From NCBI GenBank assembly GCA_913056245.1, contig CAJXME010000062.1, positions 1 to 6,868 of the forward strand: a stretch of DNA of 6,868 nt, written 5' to 3'. This document shows positions 6,471 to 6,868 of this stretch, one piece after another (positions within the stretch are counted from its first letter, which is position 1; the number at the start of each line of letters is the position of its first letter). Made by a program: the position numbers and the translations under genes. A model generated the notes under the pieces. It saw nothing but the letters and a program-made list of their open reading frames with translations, had not been told where the DNA came from and searched no databases. The stretch comes from an uncultured Alphaproteobacteria bacterium (GTDB lineage Bacteria; Pseudomonadota; Alphaproteobacteria; Puniceispirillales; UBA1172).

Positions 6471-6868
6471 TTACCCAATTTTACCAGAGATATAGGCCTC
6501 TGTCTGCTCATGGGTGGGGTTGGTGAAGATTTGCCTTGTGTCGCCATATTCCACCAAATTCCCAAGGTGAAAATAGGCGGTTTTTTGCGAGACGCGCGCT
6601 GCTTGTTGCATGGAATGGGTGACGATGATGATCGTGTATCGCTCTTTGAGGTTTTCGATCAATTCTTCGATCACCGCAGTGGCGATGGGGTCAAGCGCCG
6701 AACACGGCTCATCCATCAGCAAAATCGACGGGTTAACCGCAATCGCGCGGGCGATGCAAAGTCGCTGTTGCTGGCCGCCTGAAAGCCCCGTAGCTTGATC
6801 CATCAGACGATCAGAGACTTCAGCCCAAAGCCCAGCTTTTTTCAGGCTGTCTTCGACGATTTGATCAA
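6471..6868 (-). CDS. pstB: Phosphate ABC transporter ATP-binding protein PstB, 5' end cut by window edge
   Basis: Seen: the C-terminal 131 complete codons; the N-terminal half with Walker A lies beyond the right edge. Counting from the first complete codon, the ABC signature LSGGQQQR is at 28-35, Walker B ILLMDE at 48-53 followed by the PstB-typical [10 protein letters not shown] (54-63), and the H-loop is H84 in [12 protein letters not shown]. The protein ends in AYISGKIG, a variant of the common PstB tail DYITGRFG. Known: PstB hydrolyses ATP to drive the PstAC high-affinity phosphate channel at the cytoplasmic membrane face. The next gene is phoU, 32 bases downstream on the same strand, as in standard pst operons. 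An internal ATG at 6803 is not the start, since conserved PstB sequence continues upstream of it to the edge. Confidence 0.97.
   Translation of the reverse strand, partial: DQIVEDSLKKAGLWAEVSDRLMDQATGLSGGQQQRLCIARAIAVNPSILLMDEPCSALDPIATAVIEELIENLKERYTIIIVTHSMQQAARVSQKTAYFHLGNLVEYGDTRQIFTNPTHEQTEAYISGKIG

Noticed and set aside
6023..6526. 167-codon plus-strand open frame across phoU and the end of pstB
   Set aside because: It spans two firmly identified genes on the opposite strand and has a Ser/Met/Leu-rich product with no domain; no ribosome-binding site noted.

Overview
The window looks like chromosomal DNA of an alphaproteobacterium, probably a free-living or marine one. The reasons are a corrinoid-type MttB-family methyltransferase with the Arg/Gly-rich N-terminus seen in aerobic alphaproteobacteria, a GntR/FCD regulator with a typical TTGTATACAA operator, and overall protein style. 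This is an inference; no rRNA or other marker gene is present. Coding density is very high, and I see no tRNA, IS element, CRISPR array or sign of recent mobility. No gap between genes exceeds 300 bases; the longest is the 117-base divergent region at 2811-2927.

Layout. Positions 1-2810 hold three minus-strand genes read in the order GntR regulator (2064-2810), dihydrodipicolinate-synthase/N-acetylneuraminate-lyase family enzyme (1122-2033) and aldehyde dehydrogenase (1125 to beyond the left edge). The last two overlap by ATGA, so this is very likely one operon. The 117-base gap at 2811-2927 is a divergent promoter region with a perfect 10-base palindrome. To its right, on the plus strand, lies a non-pyrrolysine MttB-family methyltransferase (2928-4481). 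Thirteen bases further on, and convergent with it, is a DadA/sarcosine-oxidase-like FAD oxidoreductase (4495-5709, minus). It is preceded on the same strand by phoU (5737-6438) and the C-terminal half of pstB (6471 to beyond the right edge), the end of a phosphate-uptake (pst-pho) operon.

How the genes may work together. The five metabolic and regulatory genes suggest breakdown of a methylated (quaternary) amine or betaine: the MttB-like enzyme would remove a methyl group, the FAD enzyme would oxidise the secondary or tertiary amine, the DapA-family enzyme would act on the product as a lyase or deaminase, and the aldehyde dehydrogenase would oxidise the resulting semialdehyde. The last three steps match the enzyme families of hydroxyproline catabolism (D-hydroxyproline oxidase, pyrroline-4-hydroxy-2-carboxylate deaminase, alpha-ketoglutarate semialdehyde dehydrogenase). 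A hydroxyproline-betaine-like or proline-betaine-like substrate is therefore a reasonable but unproven hypothesis. The GntR protein, with its operator in the divergent gap, probably controls both arms. The FAD oxidase lies directly downstream of phoU, so it may instead be transcribed with the phosphate operon.
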